From: Halicephalobus mephisto
Lineage: Eukaryota > Nematoda > Chromadorea > Rhabditida > Panagrolaimidae
Assembly: GCA_009193035.1 (NCBI GenBank)
Contig: SWDT01000183.1
Location: 222,932-286,931, forward strand
DNA: 64,000 nucleotides
Direction of reading: 5' to 3'
Part shown: positions 63,290-64,000 of the stretch, piece after piece
Layout: each line of letters starts with the position of its first letter
Position numbering within the stretch: the first letter of the stretch is position 1
Translations under genes and position numbers: made by a program
Notes under the pieces: generated by a model
Databases searched by the model: none
Told to the model about the DNA's origin: nothing
What the model saw: only the letters and a program-made list of their open reading frames with translations

Positions 63290-64000
63290 ATCGAGAGTTT
63301 TCTTTAGTGGCTTAATTTATTATTTAAAAAAAATCAAAAAAAATAATTTTTTTGTAAATTAAAAATCAAAAAAATTTTTTAGATTATTTTTTTATAAATT
63401 AAAAATCAAAAAAAATAATTTTTTTATAAATTAAAAATTAACAAAATTCATTATTTAAAAAAATCAAAAAAAAATTATTTTTTTATAAATTAAAAATCAA
63501 AAAATTATTTTTTTATAAATTAAAAATCAAAAAAAATTATGTTTTTGTAAATTAAAAATTAATAAAATTCATTATTTTTTAAAGAAAATAATTTCTTTTA
63601 AATGTAATTGTAAAAAATTGTTTTTTTTATAAATTAAAAATCAAAAAAAAATTATTTTTTTATAAATTAAAAATTAATAAAATTCATTATTTAAAAAATC
63701 AAAAAAAATATTTTTTTATAAATTAAAAAATCTTAAACTTTATATTTTTTAATTTAAAATTTAATTTTTAAAAAATTCCAGAAATTTCATTTTTTTTTAA
63801 ATTTAAAAAATTTTTTTAAACTAAAATTTAAATTTTAGAAATTTTTTTAAATTTAAATTTTAGAAATTTTTTTAAATTTTAATTTTAAAATTTTAGAAAT
63901 TTTTTTAAATTTTAATTTTAGAAATTTTTTTTTAATTTTAAGTTTTTTAAACTTGAAAAGTTTTTACATTTATTAATTTTCGAGATGAAAAGGAAAAATT
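63290..64000. repeat. A/T tandem units to the right edge
   Basis: Repeats of TTTTTTTATAAATTAAAAATCAAAAAAAATTA, then AATTTTAGAAATTTTTTTAAATTT. It may be intron of the preceding exon's gene. No coding region. Confidence 0.8.

Noticed and set aside
1..64000. tRNA, rRNA, SL RNA, snRNA or CRISPR features
   Set aside because: I looked for B-box GGTTCGANNCC in tRNA context, rRNA-like GC-rich blocks and regular spacer arrays. None was convincing; the tandem arrays lack unique spacers. A tRNAscan or Rfam search would settle it.

Overview
The window reads as nuclear DNA of a nematode, most likely a free-living rhabditid. Base composition is very AT-rich. Genes are small, with many introns near 48-250 nt, strong TTTTCAG/TTTTTAG acceptors and GTAAGT donors. 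Several start codons sit just behind an acceptor-like TTTTAG/TTTCAG with no visible upstream exon, which is the hallmark of spliced-leader trans-splicing, and one gene pair (EMC6 and GCC1) is spaced like an SL2 operon. Dispersed repeats built on GTCTCGAC/CGTGGCGGGA-type motifs also resemble those of Caenorhabditis genomes. Genus and species cannot be fixed from the sequence alone.

Layout. 1-1.1 kb: first exon of a CoA-transferase family III (AMACR-like) gene that runs off the left edge. 2.8-3.35 kb: a small secreted glycine-rich peptide gene. 3.4-12.1 kb: mostly repeats and A/T-rich DNA, with one coding-like island near 11.5-11.9 kb. 12.1-30 kb is the conserved core: a GPI-anchored Ly6/Quiver-like protein, an unidentified 510-residue helical protein, fructose-bisphosphate aldolase, CLP1 polynucleotide kinase, a mitochondrial enoyl-CoA hydratase-like protein, the rRNA-processing factor UTP25, an ATX1/CUC-1 copper chaperone, a CDK2AP1/DOC-1 homologue and a gamma-syntrophin. 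These nine genes are tightly packed, mostly as convergent or divergent pairs separated by 40-390 bp. 30.9-35.1 kb: a GC-richer island with a predicted GPI-anchored secreted protein gene that has two candidate signal-peptide first exons, a third signal-peptide exon behind it, and a retinol-dehydrogenase-like SDR. 35.1-56.2 kb: a repeat-dominated region holding a cysteine-rich secreted peptide with insulin-like spacing, a proline-rich unknown protein and a lone terminal exon whose 5' part has been amplified into a tandem array. 56.3-60.8 kb: the EMC6-GCC1 operon. 61-64 kb: A/T repeats and the likely first exon of a gene leaving the window on the right.

The genes form no single pathway; they are mostly housekeeping (glycolysis, mRNA 3' processing and tRNA ligation, ribosome biogenesis, copper delivery, ER membrane insertion, Golgi tethering). 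No CRISPR array, tRNA or rRNA gene was seen. The less ordinary content is the number and architecture of tandem and inverted repeat arrays, MITE clusters, apparent loss of catalytic residues in two enzymes of lipid metabolism, and small secreted peptide genes. Exon borders were derived by reading splice consensus and frame by eye; no alignment or transcript data were available.
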